Below are positions 34,532 to 44,317 of a DNA stretch of 64,000 nucleotides, one piece after another. Origin of the DNA: Pseudomonas chlororaphis subsp. aurantiaca (GTDB lineage Bacteria > Pseudomonadota > Gammaproteobacteria > Pseudomonadales > Pseudomonadaceae); contig NZ_CP059162.1 in the NCBI RefSeq assembly GCF_013466605.1, positions 5,146,001 to 5,210,000 on the forward strand, read 5' to 3'. The notes under the pieces are model-generated. The model was not told where the DNA came from. It saw only the letters and a list, made by a program, of their open reading frames with translations, and did not search any database. Within the stretch, counting starts at the first letter, position 1; each line of letters begins with the position of its first letter. The position numbers and the translations under genes were made by a program.

Positions 34532-34874
34532 AAAGTTATACAAAAATGTAAAAAACCAACATCTTGTACAACTTCCACGAACACCACTCCGAGCCAAGCC
34601 GGCATAATGCCGCCATGCGGTTATCCCAAAAAAGCCGAGCCAGCCATTCTCGGCCGTGCAACATAACTTCCCTAAATTAACCCGCAGGCCCAGCGTCTCA
34701 CCTCAGACGTTGAGCAAGGGTACGCTCCGGACAGGGTCGTGCCCTTCCAAGGTTATCTGCCAGTCATGGAATGCTGGCATTGAGCAGACAAGGCCGAGGC
34801 CCCGGGGCTTTCGGCATGCAGGCGCAGACAACAGAGACTGACTCCAGGTTTTTCCCACTGAGCTACCAGCCATC
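34532..34874. other. Spacer ahead of the PAS-PAS transducer
   Basis: This 343-base spacer carries no gene. It holds a palindrome TGCCAG-N10-CTGGCA at 34758-34779 and a small CGGCATAATGCCG palindrome near 34600. I did not find a convincing sigma28 or sigma54 promoter for the transducer by eye. Confidence 0.5.
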
Positions 34875-36194
34875 ATGCTATTCAACCGCCACAACAAAAC
34901 CATCGACGCCTTGCACCACACCATCGCCCAGCAAGCCAGCCTGCTCGAGGCCATCGACCGTTCGATGGCGGTGATCGAGTTCGACCTGGAAGGCACAGTC
35001 CTGAGGGCCAACGACAACTTCCTCAAGACCATGGGCTATCGCGCAGAACAGGTCATCGGCCACCCCCATCGCCAGTTCTGCACCGCCGAGCTTGCCCGCG
35101 GCAATCAATACCGCGAGCTCTGGACCCGCCTGAAAAACGGCCAGTTCGAGTCGGGGACCTTCGAGCGCGTCAATGCCAAAGGCCAGCCGGTCTGGCTGGA
35201 GGCCAGCTACAACCCGATCAGGGATACCGATGGCAAGGTCTTCAAGGTAGTCAAGTACGCCCTCGACGTCACCGAGAAAATCCAGCAGGAAAGCGAGTCC
35301 AGGGGCAAGCTGCATGCCATCGACCGCGCCATGGCGGTGATCGAGTTCAACCTCGACGGCAGCGTCATCACGGCCAACCAGAACTTCCTCGATCGCCTCG
35401 GCTACAGCCTCAGCGAAATCAAGGGCAAGCATCACCGGATCTTCTGTAAACCCGAGCTGGCCAACAGCAGCGACTACCAGGACTTCTGGCGGCGCCTCAA
35501 CCAGGGCGAGTTCTTCAGCGGGCAGTTCGAGCGCGTCGACAAACGTGGGCAATCGGTATGGCTGGAGGCCAACTACAACCCGGTGTACGACGCCGCCGGG
35601 CGCCTGTGCAAGGTGGTGAAGTTCGCCTCCGACGTGACGGCGATGGTGGAGAAACACGCCCAGGACGCCCAGAGCGCGACCCAGGCCTACCACATCTCGG
35701 TGGAAACCCGGCAAGTCGCCGAACAGGGCACCGCGGTGATCCAGCAGGCGGCCAGCGAGATGCGTCAGATCGCCGCCAACATCGAAGACTCCTCGACCCA
35801 AATCGCCAAGCTCGGCGAGCGTTCCGAGCAGATCACCGCCATCGTCAACACCATCCGTGCGATCGCCGAGCAGACCAACCTGCTGGCGCTCAATGCCGCG
35901 ATCGAAGCCGCGCGCGCCGGCGACCAGGGCCGCGGCTTTGCCGTGGTCGCCGACGAAGTCCGGCAACTGGCCGCCCGCACCAGCGGCTCGACCGCAGAAA
36001 TCTCGGGGATGATCGACATGATCCAGCACGAAACCCAGCAAGCCATCAAAAGCATGGACGGCACCCGGGACCGGGCAGCCAAAGGCGTGGACCTTGCGGA
36101 TCAGGCCGGCACGGTGATCCTGCAGATTCGTGACGGTGCCAGCGAGGCGGTGCAAGCCGTGAGCATGTTCGCCAACGAGCGCGCTACGCTCTGA
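34875..36194 (+). CDS. Soluble PAS-PAS methyl-accepting transducer (BdlA-like)
   Basis: This 439-residue protein has no transmembrane helix. Two tandem PAS domains (about 25-140 and 147-262) are clear duplicates: each begins AIDR(S/A)MAVIEF and ends in (E/G)xxxKVVK(Y/F)AxDVT. The C-terminal MCP signalling domain has the conserved hairpin tip [21 protein letters not shown]. Domain order and length match P. aeruginosa BdlA, the biofilm dispersion protein, though the orthology is not proven. Its neighbour is a diguanylate cyclase, which fits a c-di-GMP or dispersion role. Confidence 0.9.
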   Translation: MLFNRHNKTIDALHHTIAQQASLLEAIDRSMAVIEFDLEGTVLRANDNFLKTMGYRAEQVIGHPHRQFCTAELARGNQYRELWTRLKNGQFESGTFERVNAKGQPVWLEASYNPIRDTDGKVFKVVKYALDVTEKIQQESESRGKLHAIDRAMAVIEFNLDGSVITANQNFLDRLGYSLSEIKGKHHRIFCKPELANSSDYQDFWRRLNQGEFFSGQFERVDKRGQSVWLEANYNPVYDAAGRLCKVVKFASDVTAMVEKHAQDAQSATQAYHISVETRQVAEQGTAVIQQAASEMRQIAANIEDSSTQIAKLGERSEQITAIVNTIRAIAEQTNLLALNAAIEAARAGDQGRGFAVVADEVRQLAARTSGSTAEISGMIDMIQHETQQAIKSMDGTRDRAAKGVDLADQAGTVILQIRDGASEAVQAVSMFANERATL

Positions 36195-36285
36195 ACCGGG
36201 GTTTATCAATCAACGGTGTCGACGCCAGGGAAGGCGTCGGGCAACCGACTATAGTGACCGGCAGTCCCATCGCCCCGAGCCCGCC

Positions 36286-36825
36286 ATGAACCCGACCCCA
36301 TCCGAAACAGCCTCAGCCGCCCCTGTCGATCACCTGCGCTTTCACCGCCCCCATGCCCATCTGGCCCCGACCTTCGGCACCGACCGCTTTGCCCTGAAGG
36401 CCGAAGCCTTCGCCCGCTTTTTCGGCACCCCGACCTTCCTCGGCGCGCAAACCCTGATCGTGCTGGTCTGGATCGGACTCAACCTGAGCGGTGTGACGCA
36501 CTTCGACATCTACCCCTTCATCCTCCTCAACCTGGCCTTCAGCCTGCAATCGGCCTATGCCGCGCCGCTGATCCTGCTGGCCCAGACCCGCCAGGCCGCG
36601 CGCGACAAAGCCCAGACCGAAGCCGATGCCCAGCACCGCGAAGCCATCGCTATCGCCAACAGCGAACGTCAGGCGCAAGCCGCGCAACACACCGCGCAAC
36701 TGCTCGAACTGCTGGAGCAGAACACCCGCCTGACCGAGATGACCAAACAGCTGACCGAACGCATCGAAAGCCTGACCTCGGAAATGCACCAGCACGTCCT
36801 GCACAAGGCCCCGCCCCAGGCATGA
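36286..36825 (+). CDS. DUF1003-family membrane protein
   Basis: This 179-residue protein has two transmembrane helices (about 50-70 and 77-100: FLGAQTLIVLVWIGLNLSG and YPFILLNLAFSLQSAYAAP). The latter is the DUF1003 hallmark with its conserved Pro, Asn and Ser residues. A charged Glu/Gln-rich helix follows (TRQAARDKAQTEADAQHREA) and is probably coiled coil. Function is unknown in the family. It sits between the transducer and a convergent LysR gene. Confidence 0.88.
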   Translation: MNPTPSETASAAPVDHLRFHRPHAHLAPTFGTDRFALKAEAFARFFGTPTFLGAQTLIVLVWIGLNLSGVTHFDIYPFILLNLAFSLQSAYAAPLILLAQTRQAARDKAQTEADAQHREAIAIANSERQAQAAQHTAQLLELLEQNTRLTEMTKQLTERIESLTSEMHQHVLHKAPPQA

Positions 36826-36826
36826 C

Positions 36827-37714
36827 TCACTGCGGCGCACGCAGGCGCTGGCTCAATTCGTCGAACAGCGTCACCACCGCGCGCAGCGCCCGGCAGTCGG
36901 CCCGGGTCAGCAGCCAGAGCGCAGTGTCGCAGCCCGGCAGCGGATCACTCAGGGGTTGCAGGGCGGAGGTGTCATCGAGCAGGAAATCCGGCAGCACCGC
37001 CACGCCCAGTCCGGCCTTCACCAGTTCACTGACCGCCAGCATGCTGTTGCAGCGATAGCCTGGCACCACGCCGGGCAACGCCTGTCGGCGCCAGGCCACC
37101 GTGGCGTGGTCCGGAAGGAAATCGTCCGGGGCGATCCAGGTCAGCCCGGCCAGATCCGTCGCCCCGACCGACTGCCGATAGCTCGGGCTGGCACAGACCC
37201 GGTAGGACACCGCACGCAGCTGCCGGCCTACCAAGTGCTCGGGCGGTGTGCGCGTCAGGCGCAGGGCCAGGTCGGCGTCGCGCCGGCTGAGGTTGGCGAA
37301 ATCATTCGAGGTGCTGAGCTCCAGGGCCAATGCCGGGTAACGCGGCATGAATTGCGCCAGCGCCGGCAACAGCAGGCCCTGCAACACCGAGTCGGTACAG
37401 GTCAGGCGCACTGTGCCGCTGACCACCGCGCCGCCCTGCTCTACCCCGACCTGCGCCGCATCCAGTGCCTGTTCCGCGCGTTCGGCCTGTTCGGCCAGGG
37501 TGCGGGCCAGGCCGGTGGGCAGGTAGCCGGCGCGGCTCTTGTCGAACAGCTGCTGGCCCAGCGCGGCTTCGAGGCGACGCACCGCACGGAACACCGTGGA
37601 CACATCGACCTTCAACAACGCCGCCGCGCGGGCCAGGGAGCCACCGCGCACCAGGGCGAGGATCAGCGACAGATCGGGGTAGTCGAGCCGATAGTGCGTG
37701 GCTGCATTGATCAC
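36827..37714 (-). CDS. LysR-family transcriptional regulator
   Basis: The protein has 295 residues from a GTG at 37714, chosen because the HTH (YPDLSLILALVRGGSLARAA, then LKVDVSTVFRAVRRLEAALG) then begins at the usual place; other upstream starts exist. The C-terminal effector domain is complete, and RRDADLALRLTRTPPEHLVGRQL in pieces is typical of the GcvA/DsdC-like branch. It is divergent from the amidotransferase-like gene at 37803, which it probably controls. Confidence 0.88.
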   Translation of the reverse strand: MINAATHYRLDYPDLSLILALVRGGSLARAAALLKVDVSTVFRAVRRLEAALGQQLFDKSRAGYLPTGLARTLAEQAERAEQALDAAQVGVEQGGAVVSGTVRLTCTDSVLQGLLLPALAQFMPRYPALALELSTSNDFANLSRRDADLALRLTRTPPEHLVGRQLRAVSYRVCASPSYRQSVGATDLAGLTWIAPDDFLPDHATVAWRRQALPGVVPGYRCNSMLAVSELVKAGLGVAVLPDFLLDDTSALQPLSDPLPGCDTALWLLTRADCRALRAVVTLFDELSQRLRAPQ

Positions 37715-37802
37715 TTGGATAAACGCCAATATTGAGTGCGTGAGCGCCAATCTATAGTGACGTCCAGCAATCGACAAGCGCTGGCCATATCGGGAGCAGT
37801 CC

Positions 37803-38522
37803 ATGCCGCACCTCGCTCATCCGCCCACCCTGCACATCGCACTGGTGGGCGACTACGACCCTCAGGTCATCGCGCACCAGGCCATTCCCCGGACGCTGGA
37901 AATGGCCGCCGAAGAAACAGGCCTCAAGGTGCACTATCGCTGGATGGCCACCGACAGCCTGACCCGCGACGAGCCGTTGCAAGCGTTCGACGGCATCTGG
38001 TGTGTGCCTGGCAGCCCCTACCGTTCGATGGACGGCGCCTTGCGGGCGATCCGTTTTGCCCGCGAACAACACCGCCCCTTCCTCGGCACCTGCGGCGGTT
38101 TTCAGCATGCGCTGCTGGAGTACGCGCGCAATGTGCTGGGATGGGCCGATGCCGAACACGGCGAAACCCATCCCGAGGCCGAGCGCGCCGTGCTCACGCC
38201 ATTGACCTGCGCCTTGGTGGAAGCCACCGACAGCATTCATCTGAGCGCAGGCAGCCGCATCGCCGAAGCCTATGGCGAGCGACAGATCAGCGAGGGTTAT
38301 CGCTGTCGCTACGGGATCAATCCGCAGTTCGCCGCGCAATTGCTCAACCACAACCTGCGCCCCAGCGGCTACGACTCGGCCGGCGACCTGCGGGCGGTGG
38401 AACTGCGCGACCACCGGTTCTTTGTCGCCACCCTGTTCCAGCCAGAACGGGCAGCGCTCAAAGGCGTCGTGCCGCCCCTGGTCAGCGCGCTGCTCGCCGC
38501 TTGCCTGGAGCATCGCGCATGA
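37803..38522 (+). CDS. Class I glutamine amidotransferase-like protein lacking the catalytic histidine
   Basis: This 239-residue protein resembles the amidotransferase half of CTP synthase (LVGDYDPQVIAHQAIPRTLE, then GIWCVPGSPYRSMDGAL). The nucleophile region is GTCGGFQHALLE with C97, but where the triad has F-H-P-E this protein has F-Q-P-E (213-215), so the histidine is replaced by glutamine. It may not hydrolyse glutamine in the standard way. It overlaps the next gene by ATGA. A GGGAG ribosome site precedes it. Confidence 0.85.
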   Translation: MPHLAHPPTLHIALVGDYDPQVIAHQAIPRTLEMAAEETGLKVHYRWMATDSLTRDEPLQAFDGIWCVPGSPYRSMDGALRAIRFAREQHRPFLGTCGGFQHALLEYARNVLGWADAEHGETHPEAERAVLTPLTCALVEATDSIHLSAGSRIAEAYGERQISEGYRCRYGINPQFAAQLLNHNLRPSGYDSAGDLRAVELRDHRFFVATLFQPERAALKGVVPPLVSALLAACLEHRA

Positions 38523-38842
38523 TCGCCCGTACACCCGAGGCGCCCTATTACGCGGTGATTTTCAGCGCCCAGCGCCGCGAACCGGACCCGGCCTACGAGC
38601 AGGCCGCCGAACGCATGGTCGAACTGGCGCAACAACAGCCGGGATTTCTCGGCATGGAGTTCGCACGTAACGAGGATGGCTCCGGCATCACAGTCTCCTA
38701 TTGGCGGGACCAGGCTTCGATCCTTGCCTGGAAGCAGCACGCCGAACACCGCATCGCCCGTGAACGCGGGCGCAGCGACTGGTACGTGACCTGTCATACC
38801 CGGGTGTGCAAGGTCGAACGCGCCTATCTGTTCGAACGCTGA
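38519..38842 (+). CDS. Antibiotic biosynthesis monooxygenase (ABM)-fold protein
   Basis: This 107-residue protein has a dimeric alpha-beta-barrel-like sequence: YYAVIFSAQRREPDPAYEQA, then QQPGFLGMEFAR and ITVSYWRDQASILAWKQHAEH. The ABM family includes quinone-forming monooxygenases and heme-degrading enzymes, so the substrate is open. The start codon overlaps the stop of the amidotransferase-like gene (ATGA), so the two are translated together under the divergent LysR. Confidence 0.88.
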   Translation: MIARTPEAPYYAVIFSAQRREPDPAYEQAAERMVELAQQQPGFLGMEFARNEDGSGITVSYWRDQASILAWKQHAEHRIARERGRSDWYVTCHTRVCKVERAYLFER

Positions 38843-38873
38843 GACCTCGCCCCCGCCAAGCCCAACGCCTGGA

Positions 38874-39206
38874 CTATTGCGCCGCCGACACCCGATTGCG
38901 CACCGCCGAAATCTCCGGCAGGTCGGTGCGACGCATGTACACCCGCAAGGGTTCGCTGATGTTGATGCGCTCGTCGATGTTCTGCTCCAGCAGCAACTGG
39001 ATCAGCTCGCGCTTGAGCACCATGACCTGGCCCTCGGCGGTGGCCCAGACGAATTCGCTGGCGGGGGTGATGGCGTCGTCGGCGACGTCCATGCCAAAGG
39101 AGTCTTCGCTGAAGCGCACGATGTGCTGGCCGCTCTTGCGGTTGAAACCGACAAAACCCTTGAGCTGGTCGGCGGCCTGGCAGATGAGTTCGGATGTGAT
39201 GCGCAT
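38874..39206 (-). CDS. Small conserved protein, possibly DUF2025 family
   Basis: The protein has 110 residues from MRITSELICQAADQLKGFVG; the longer open frame upstream is not supported. It is acidic and soluble, with no signal peptide or membrane segment. I think it resembles the pseudomonad DUF2025 family (AADxLxGFVGxN... SFGMDVADxxITPASEFVW) but the match is from memory. Function is unknown. It lies between the ABM gene and glpQ, convergent with the former. Confidence 0.7.
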   Translation of the reverse strand: MRITSELICQAADQLKGFVGFNRKSGQHIVRFSEDSFGMDVADDAITPASEFVWATAEGQVMVLKRELIQLLLEQNIDERINISEPLRVYMRRTDLPEISAVRNRVSAAQ

Positions 39207-39456
39207 GGTAAACCTCACTGAGTGTCTCGCAGGACAGGTGATCGATGGTTTACACGCAGGGCAAGAGTGGACTTGTTCCAGGGCTTCCCTCTGACGGGGA
39301 AACTTCAGGGCGCAAGCGTACTGCAAAGCACTACACAAAAGCGCCGGAAAATTTGCCGCACATGCAGATTTATGTCGGTTTCGCGATAGCACAACGGCCA
39401 TTCAATTGTTAAAAGGTAGTCCTTTGAAAACCGCTCTCCACGAAAGGATCTCGACC

Positions 39457-40581
39457 ATGCCTGCCACCTTCACCAAAAGCGCCCTGATGCTGAGCCTGAT
39501 GCTTGGCCTGGGCCAGGCACAGGCCGCCAGCCCAAGCCCCACCGCACTGGCTGTCAGCCAAGGCATTCCACACCCGACAGTGATCGCTCACCGGGGCGCG
39601 TCCTTCGATGCACCGGAGTCCACCGCCGCCGCCTATAAGCTGGCCCGCGACCTGGGTGCCGACTACCTGGAAATGGACCTGCAACGCAGCAAGGACGGCG
39701 TGCTGTTCGCCCTGCATGACAACAACCTGCAACGCACCACCGACGTCGCCAGCAAGTTCCCCGAGCGCAAGGACAGCCCGGCCAATGCCTTCACCATGGC
39801 CGAACTGAAAACCCTCGACGCCGGCAGCTGGTTCAACCAGGCCTATCCCGACCGCGCCCGTGCGAGCTACGTCGGCCTGAAGATCCTGACCCTCGACGAA
39901 ATCATCGACATCGCCCAAAGCAACCCGCATCACAAGCCCGGCCTGTACATCGAGACCAAGGAGCCCCAGCAGTTCCCCGGCATCGAGCACGACCTCAAGG
40001 AAAAACTCCAGGACCGCGGCTGGCTCAGCCCGGCCGGCTCCAAGCTGGCGAAAAGCGAACTGGCGGTAGGCCAGGGCAAAGGCAAGGTGGTGCTGCAGAC
40101 CTTCGAGAAGAGCAGCCTGGAACTGCTGCAGAAAGAAATGCCCAAGGTGCCGAAGATCCTCCTGCTGTGGATCGGTGAAGGCGGCATGCGGCCCAAGTCC
40201 GACGTGACCTTCGCCAACAGCGGCGAGAAGGACAAGGCGGCCTACTACGCCAAGCAGGAACCCAAGGACAAGGCCGAGTTCGAGCAGTGGGTCAGCTACG
40301 CCAAGGCCCAGGGCGCCATCGGCACCGGCCCGTCGGCAGCACTCACCAACGGCGGCGACCAGAGCTACTTCGACCTGGTGCAACCCTGGATGAACCAGTT
40401 CACCCACGACCAGGGCCTGCTGGTGCACGTCTACACCATCGACGAGCCGGTGGACTTCAAGAAGGTCCTGGACTCCGGTGTCGACGGCATCTTCACCAAC
40501 CGCGCCTCGGAGTTGCTCAAGTACGCCAAGCGTCCGGCCAGCGGCAGCGTGAGCCAGTTGCTCGAGGCCAACGGCTACTGA
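39457..40581 (+). CDS. glpQ: Periplasmic glycerophosphodiester phosphodiesterase
   Basis: The protein has 374 residues with a signal peptide (cut after about QAQAA, residue 24). The GDPD active site is visible: HRGASFDAPEST, then YLEMDLQRSKDGVLFALHDNNLQRTT with the Glu, Asp and His residues that bind calcium. It hydrolyses glycerophosphodiesters to glycerol-3-phosphate and an alcohol. An AAGGA ribosome site lies before the ATG at 39457. An AraC gene follows 10 bases after the stop. Confidence 0.92.
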   Translation: MPATFTKSALMLSLMLGLGQAQAASPSPTALAVSQGIPHPTVIAHRGASFDAPESTAAAYKLARDLGADYLEMDLQRSKDGVLFALHDNNLQRTTDVASKFPERKDSPANAFTMAELKTLDAGSWFNQAYPDRARASYVGLKILTLDEIIDIAQSNPHHKPGLYIETKEPQQFPGIEHDLKEKLQDRGWLSPAGSKLAKSELAVGQGKGKVVLQTFEKSSLELLQKEMPKVPKILLLWIGEGGMRPKSDVTFANSGEKDKAAYYAKQEPKDKAEFEQWVSYAKAQGAIGTGPSAALTNGGDQSYFDLVQPWMNQFTHDQGLLVHVYTIDEPVDFKKVLDSGVDGIFTNRASELLKYAKRPASGSVSQLLEANGY

Positions 40582-40591
40582 GCCAGTCGCC

Positions 40592-41269
40592 GTGCGCACG
40601 CCCGAGTGGACAGGCCAGCTGTGGCTCGGGCGTGACTACGGACTGATCCAGGGCGAGCTGGGGCGCACCGCGCCCCACGCCCACTACGCCCATCAACTGA
40701 TCCTCGCCTCCGCTGCACCGGTCACCGTCAGCCTCGACGACCAGCCTTGCACCGCCCGATATGTGTTCATTCCGGCCATGCAACGGCATGCCATCCTCGA
40801 CGCGCCCGGGACCCTTTTCACCCTCTACGCCGAACCGCTGACGATTGACGCCCAGGCCCTGCAACACAGCCTGCTGGGTGTCGAGCTGACGCTGCCGGCG
40901 CTGGCCGAGGCGCTGCAGCGTTGCCCGCGCCGGACCTTGGACCGGCGGATCGAAAAGGCCCTGGCCGCCCTCGACCGACAATTGACCGGCAAGGTCTCGG
41001 CCAGCACCCTGGCGGCCCATGCGCACCTGTCCCTGAGCCAGCTCGAACGGCTGTTCAGCGGCCAGCTCGGGTTGCCGGTGCGGCGCCTGGTGCTGTGGCG
41101 GCGACTACGCCTGGCGATGGGCCTGGTGCTGGCGGGCCAGGCCATCACCGATGCTGCTCATGGCGCCGGCTTTGCCGATTCCGCGCACTTCTCCCGCACC
41201 CTGAAAACCCTGTTCGGCGTCACTGCGCGCCAGGCCCTGCAACACATTGAGCTGCGCCTGCTGGACTGA
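40592..41269 (+). CDS. AraC-family transcriptional regulator, GTG start
   Basis: This 225-residue protein begins 10 bases after the glpQ stop, so it is likely co-transcribed. The N-terminal part looks like a small cupin-type sensor (APHAHYAHQLILASAAPVTVSL). The C-terminal AraC HTH pair is ASTLAAHAHLSLSQLERLFSG and AITDAAHGAGFADSAHFSRTL. The target is unknown. Confidence 0.85.
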   Translation: MRTPEWTGQLWLGRDYGLIQGELGRTAPHAHYAHQLILASAAPVTVSLDDQPCTARYVFIPAMQRHAILDAPGTLFTLYAEPLTIDAQALQHSLLGVELTLPALAEALQRCPRRTLDRRIEKALAALDRQLTGKVSASTLAAHAHLSLSQLERLFSGQLGLPVRRLVLWRRLRLAMGLVLAGQAITDAAHGAGFADSAHFSRTLKTLFGVTARQALQHIELRLLD

Positions 41270-41270
41270 C

Positions 41271-42158
41271 TCAACGCCGCAGCGGCAAGGGTACCGGCGG
41301 TTCCTCATGGACGGCTTGCCTGCTGAAGGGGGCGAGCAATTGTCGCCAATACGCCTGCGGATAATCCGGCTGGCTGCCGATGCCCAAGTCGCCTTGGCGT
41401 ATCGGATAGGCCGAGGAGTAAAACGCCGTGCCCAGCAGCCAGTCCCAGACATTCAAGAACAGGCCGAAATTCACATTGCCGGCGGTGCCGTACTTCATGT
41501 GGTGAAAGCGGTGCATCGGCGCCCAGGCGAACACCCAGCCCAGGGGACCGGGGCGCATGTCGACATTGGAGTGCTGCAACAGCAGCTGGATGGCGATGGC
41601 AAACGCCAGCAGTTGCGCCACCGGCAAGGGGACTCCCAAAAACAGCAGCGGCAACAGCCCGGCGCTGGCTTCCAGCAGTTGATGCAGCGGGTGTTTCATC
41701 AAGCCGTTGAAGCCATACAAGCGCTGCACGCTGTGATGCACCGCGTGCAGGCGCCACAGCCAGAGCAGCCGGTGGCTGAAGTAATGCGCCAGGGTCAGGC
41801 CGCAGTCGGCGACGACAATCGCCAGCGCCAACTGCGCCCACAGCGACCAGCCGCGCGGCCACAGGCCATCGAACGCCAGCAGGCTCACCAGCCCCGGCAA
41901 CAGCAGCAACCCCAGGGCGTTCAGGCTTTCATTGACCAGCGCGTGCAACACGTCGCGCAAGCGATCCTGCTGCGGGCGGTTCCAGTCCACCTCATAGGGC
42001 AACCACCACTCCGCCAGGAAGGACACCCCGAGCGCCCCGGCGAACACCAGTAACAACCAGCCCGGGGCCAACCCCGGCGTGCCGATCACCCACACGCCAG
42101 CGCCGATGAAGCCGGCAAAGAACGCCGGACCGTACAAACCTTTGATCATGGATTTCAT
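41271..42158 (-). CDS. Sterol desaturase/fatty-acid hydroxylase-family membrane di-iron enzyme
   Basis: The protein has 295 residues from the ATG at 42158. Four or more transmembrane helices flank the histidine clusters HYFSH, HAVHHS and HRFHH, the di-iron motifs of the family. In bacteria such enzymes hydroxylate lipids such as ornithine lipids or carotenoids; this one's substrate is open. A GAGG ribosome site lies upstream. It ends next to the AraC gene, convergent. Confidence 0.88.
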   Translation of the reverse strand: MKSMIKGLYGPAFFAGFIGAGVWVIGTPGLAPGWLLLVFAGALGVSFLAEWWLPYEVDWNRPQQDRLRDVLHALVNESLNALGLLLLPGLVSLLAFDGLWPRGWSLWAQLALAIVVADCGLTLAHYFSHRLLWLWRLHAVHHSVQRLYGFNGLMKHPLHQLLEASAGLLPLLFLGVPLPVAQLLAFAIAIQLLLQHSNVDMRPGPLGWVFAWAPMHRFHHMKYGTAGNVNFGLFLNVWDWLLGTAFYSSAYPIRQGDLGIGSQPDYPQAYWRQLLAPFSRQAVHEEPPVPLPLRR

Positions 42159-42311
42159 CACTGCCTCTCCTGTTCGAGAGCACAGCTTGAAATACCCGAG
42201 GGCTACTGGAATTGAACAAACGGCGCAAAGCTTGCGGCGAATTAAGGGTGAATTAAGTTGTGCCGGCTAATCTGAACCCACTCAAAACGAATCACCCCAA
42301 GGAAAGACACT

Positions 42312-42629
42312 ATGAAAACGTTGACTGCCCTGTTCGCCGCGACCGCCCTGACCCTGACCGCTGGCCTGGCCCAGGCCGACGTGCGCCCGGACCTGATCCC
42401 GGGCCTGCTCAAGGCCGGCACCATCATGGACCTGGAAAAACTCAACCAGACGGCACTGGCCGAACACCCAGGCACCACCGCCGCCAGCATCACCGACACC
42501 GAACTGGAACAGACCTCGGCCGGTGCCTACGTCTACCAAGTGGAACTGCGTGACGCCAAGGGCGTCGAGTGGGACGTCGATCTGGATGCCAAGACCGGCA
42601 AGGTCCTGAGCAACAAGCAAGACAAGTAA
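42312..42629 (+). CDS. Secreted PepSY-domain protein
   Basis: This 105-residue protein has a signal peptide (cut after LAQA, residue 22) followed by one PepSY domain (TDTELEQTSAGAYVYQVELRDAKG, then EWDVDLDAKTGKVLSNKQD). PepSY proteins in the periplasm often inhibit proteases or accompany two-component systems. Here it stands alone. Confidence 0.88.
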   Translation: MKTLTALFAATALTLTAGLAQADVRPDLIPGLLKAGTIMDLEKLNQTALAEHPGTTAASITDTELEQTSAGAYVYQVELRDAKGVEWDVDLDAKTGKVLSNKQDK

Positions 42630-42640
42630 TTCTTCAGGAC

Positions 42641-42678
42641 AAAAAAGCCACGTGCCCAAAAGGCACGCGGCTTTTTTT
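42641..42678. terminator. Bidirectional intrinsic terminator of the PepSY and MCP genes
   Basis: AGCCACGTGCC (42646-42656) pairs with GGCACGCGGCT (42662-42672) except for one mismatch, with A6 on the left and T7 on the right, so it can end transcripts from both convergent genes. Confidence 0.92.
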
Positions 42679-42691
42679 GTTCACTGGCGCA

Positions 42692-44317
42692 TCAGGCACT
42701 CAAGCGTGCCGTCACCTCGTTCAACTGCCCCGACAGTTCGTGCAGGTTCTGGCTGGCGCGCTCGGTGCGCTGCACGTTATCCAGGTTGGTGCTGGCGATC
42801 GAGGTGATCTCGGTCAGGTTGCGCGAAATGTCCTCGGCCACCGAGGTCTGCTCTTCCGCCGCCGTGGCGATCTGCCGGTTCATGTCGCGGATCGCCTCGA
42901 CCGCCTCGGTGATCCGCTCCAGCATGGCGCCGGCCTGGGTCACCTGCTCGACGCTGGCATCGCTGCGCGCCTGGCCACTCTCGATCGCATGGGCAGCGTC
43001 CAGGGCGCCGGTCTGCACGCTCTGGATGATCTGGTTGATCTCGATGATCGACGCCGCGGTGCGCTGCGCCAGGCTGCGTACCTCGTCGGCGACCACGGCG
43101 AAACCACGCCCGGCCTCGCCGGCCCGCGCCGCCTCGATGGCGGCGTTGAGCGCCAGCAGGTTGGTCTGTTCGGCGATGCCGCGGATCACTTCCAGGACCT
43201 TGCCGATGCGCTCGCTGTCGGCTTCCAGGCGGCGGATCACCTCGGCGGTGTTGGCGATTTCGCCACGCATCAGGGTGATGGTGTGGATGGTGCCCTGCAT
43301 CACCTGCTCGCCCTGCTGGGCCGACTGGTCGGCGTCATCGGCGGCCCGCGCCGCATCCGCCGCATGGCGCGCCACTTCCTGGGCGGTGGCGGACATTTCG
43401 TTCATCGCCGTGGCGACCTGGTCGGTGCGGTTGAACTGGTCGTTGGTGCCCTGGGACATTAGGGTGGCAATGGCATTCAACTCGCCGCTGGCACTGTCCA
43501 GGTCGGACCCGCTGCGCTGCAGGCGGCTGAAGGTTTCGGCGAGGAAATCACGCAAGGTATTGGCGGCCACCGCCAGCTTGCCCAACTCGTCCTGGCGGCT
43601 GCTGGCAACACGCTCGGCAATCCGCCCACGGCTGAGTTGCGCCACGTAGTCGATCAACTGGCGGATCGGTTCCACCAGGCTGCGGTTGACCAGCCACAGG
43701 CTCAGCAGGCCGATCAGCAAACCCGAGGCCAGCATCACCAGCAGGCCGATCCAGACCGTGCGCTGGGCGGCAGCGCTGATGTCCCGCGACTGCTCGCTGC
43801 CCTGCTTGCGCAACTCGCTCACCAGTTCGCTCATCTGCTCACTGGCGGCGCGGTCCACGCCCTTGACCGCGGCATCGCCGGCGGCCGGATCGGCACCGGC
43901 GGCGACAAAGGCATCGCGGCCTTTCTGGTACGCCGTGCCCAGCACCCGGTGCTCTTCACGCAAGCGCTCGATCCGGCCCTTGAGCGCCGCGTCTATGCCC
44001 GGCCCGGCCGCCAACTGGCCAAGAATGCCCTGCACATCGCGCTGGCGATCCTCGAACTGCTGCCAGTACTTGTTCAGCTCGGCGCTCTGCTTGCCACGCA
44101 GCAATACGTTTTTCCATTCCTGCACCTGGACCTTGAATTGCAGGTTGGCTTCATCGATCAACTGCGAGGTGCGCAACGGCCCCTCGATCAGCTCGCGATA
44201 ACCTTGCACGCCATTGGACAGGAAGTGAAAACACGTCAGCGCGATCAACAGCATCGCCAGCAGGCTGCCGCTCAACAAAGCCAGGACTTGCGCCCTCAGG
44301 GATTTTTGCAAGGACAT
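42692..44317 (-). CDS. Membrane methyl-accepting chemotaxis protein with four-helix sensor
   Basis: The protein has 541 residues from the ATG at 44317 ([18 protein letters not shown]). The first transmembrane helix lies at about 11-33, followed by a periplasmic helical ligand-binding region, the second transmembrane helix near 195-215, HAMP ([25 protein letters not shown]), and the signalling domain with the tip [22 protein letters not shown] longer frame upstream adds 59 unlikely residues. The ligand is not predictable. Confidence 0.93.
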   Translation of the reverse strand: MSLQKSLRAQVLALLSGSLLAMLLIALTCFHFLSNGVQGYRELIEGPLRTSQLIDEANLQFKVQVQEWKNVLLRGKQSAELNKYWQQFEDRQRDVQGILGQLAAGPGIDAALKGRIERLREEHRVLGTAYQKGRDAFVAAGADPAAGDAAVKGVDRAASEQMSELVSELRKQGSEQSRDISAAAQRTVWIGLLVMLASGLLIGLLSLWLVNRSLVEPIRQLIDYVAQLSRGRIAERVASSRQDELGKLAVAANTLRDFLAETFSRLQRSGSDLDSASGELNAIATLMSQGTNDQFNRTDQVATAMNEMSATAQEVARHAADAARAADDADQSAQQGEQVMQGTIHTITLMRGEIANTAEVIRRLEADSERIGKVLEVIRGIAEQTNLLALNAAIEAARAGEAGRGFAVVADEVRSLAQRTAASIIEINQIIQSVQTGALDAAHAIESGQARSDASVEQVTQAGAMLERITEAVEAIRDMNRQIATAAEEQTSVAEDISRNLTEITSIASTNLDNVQRTERASQNLHELSGQLNEVTARLSA

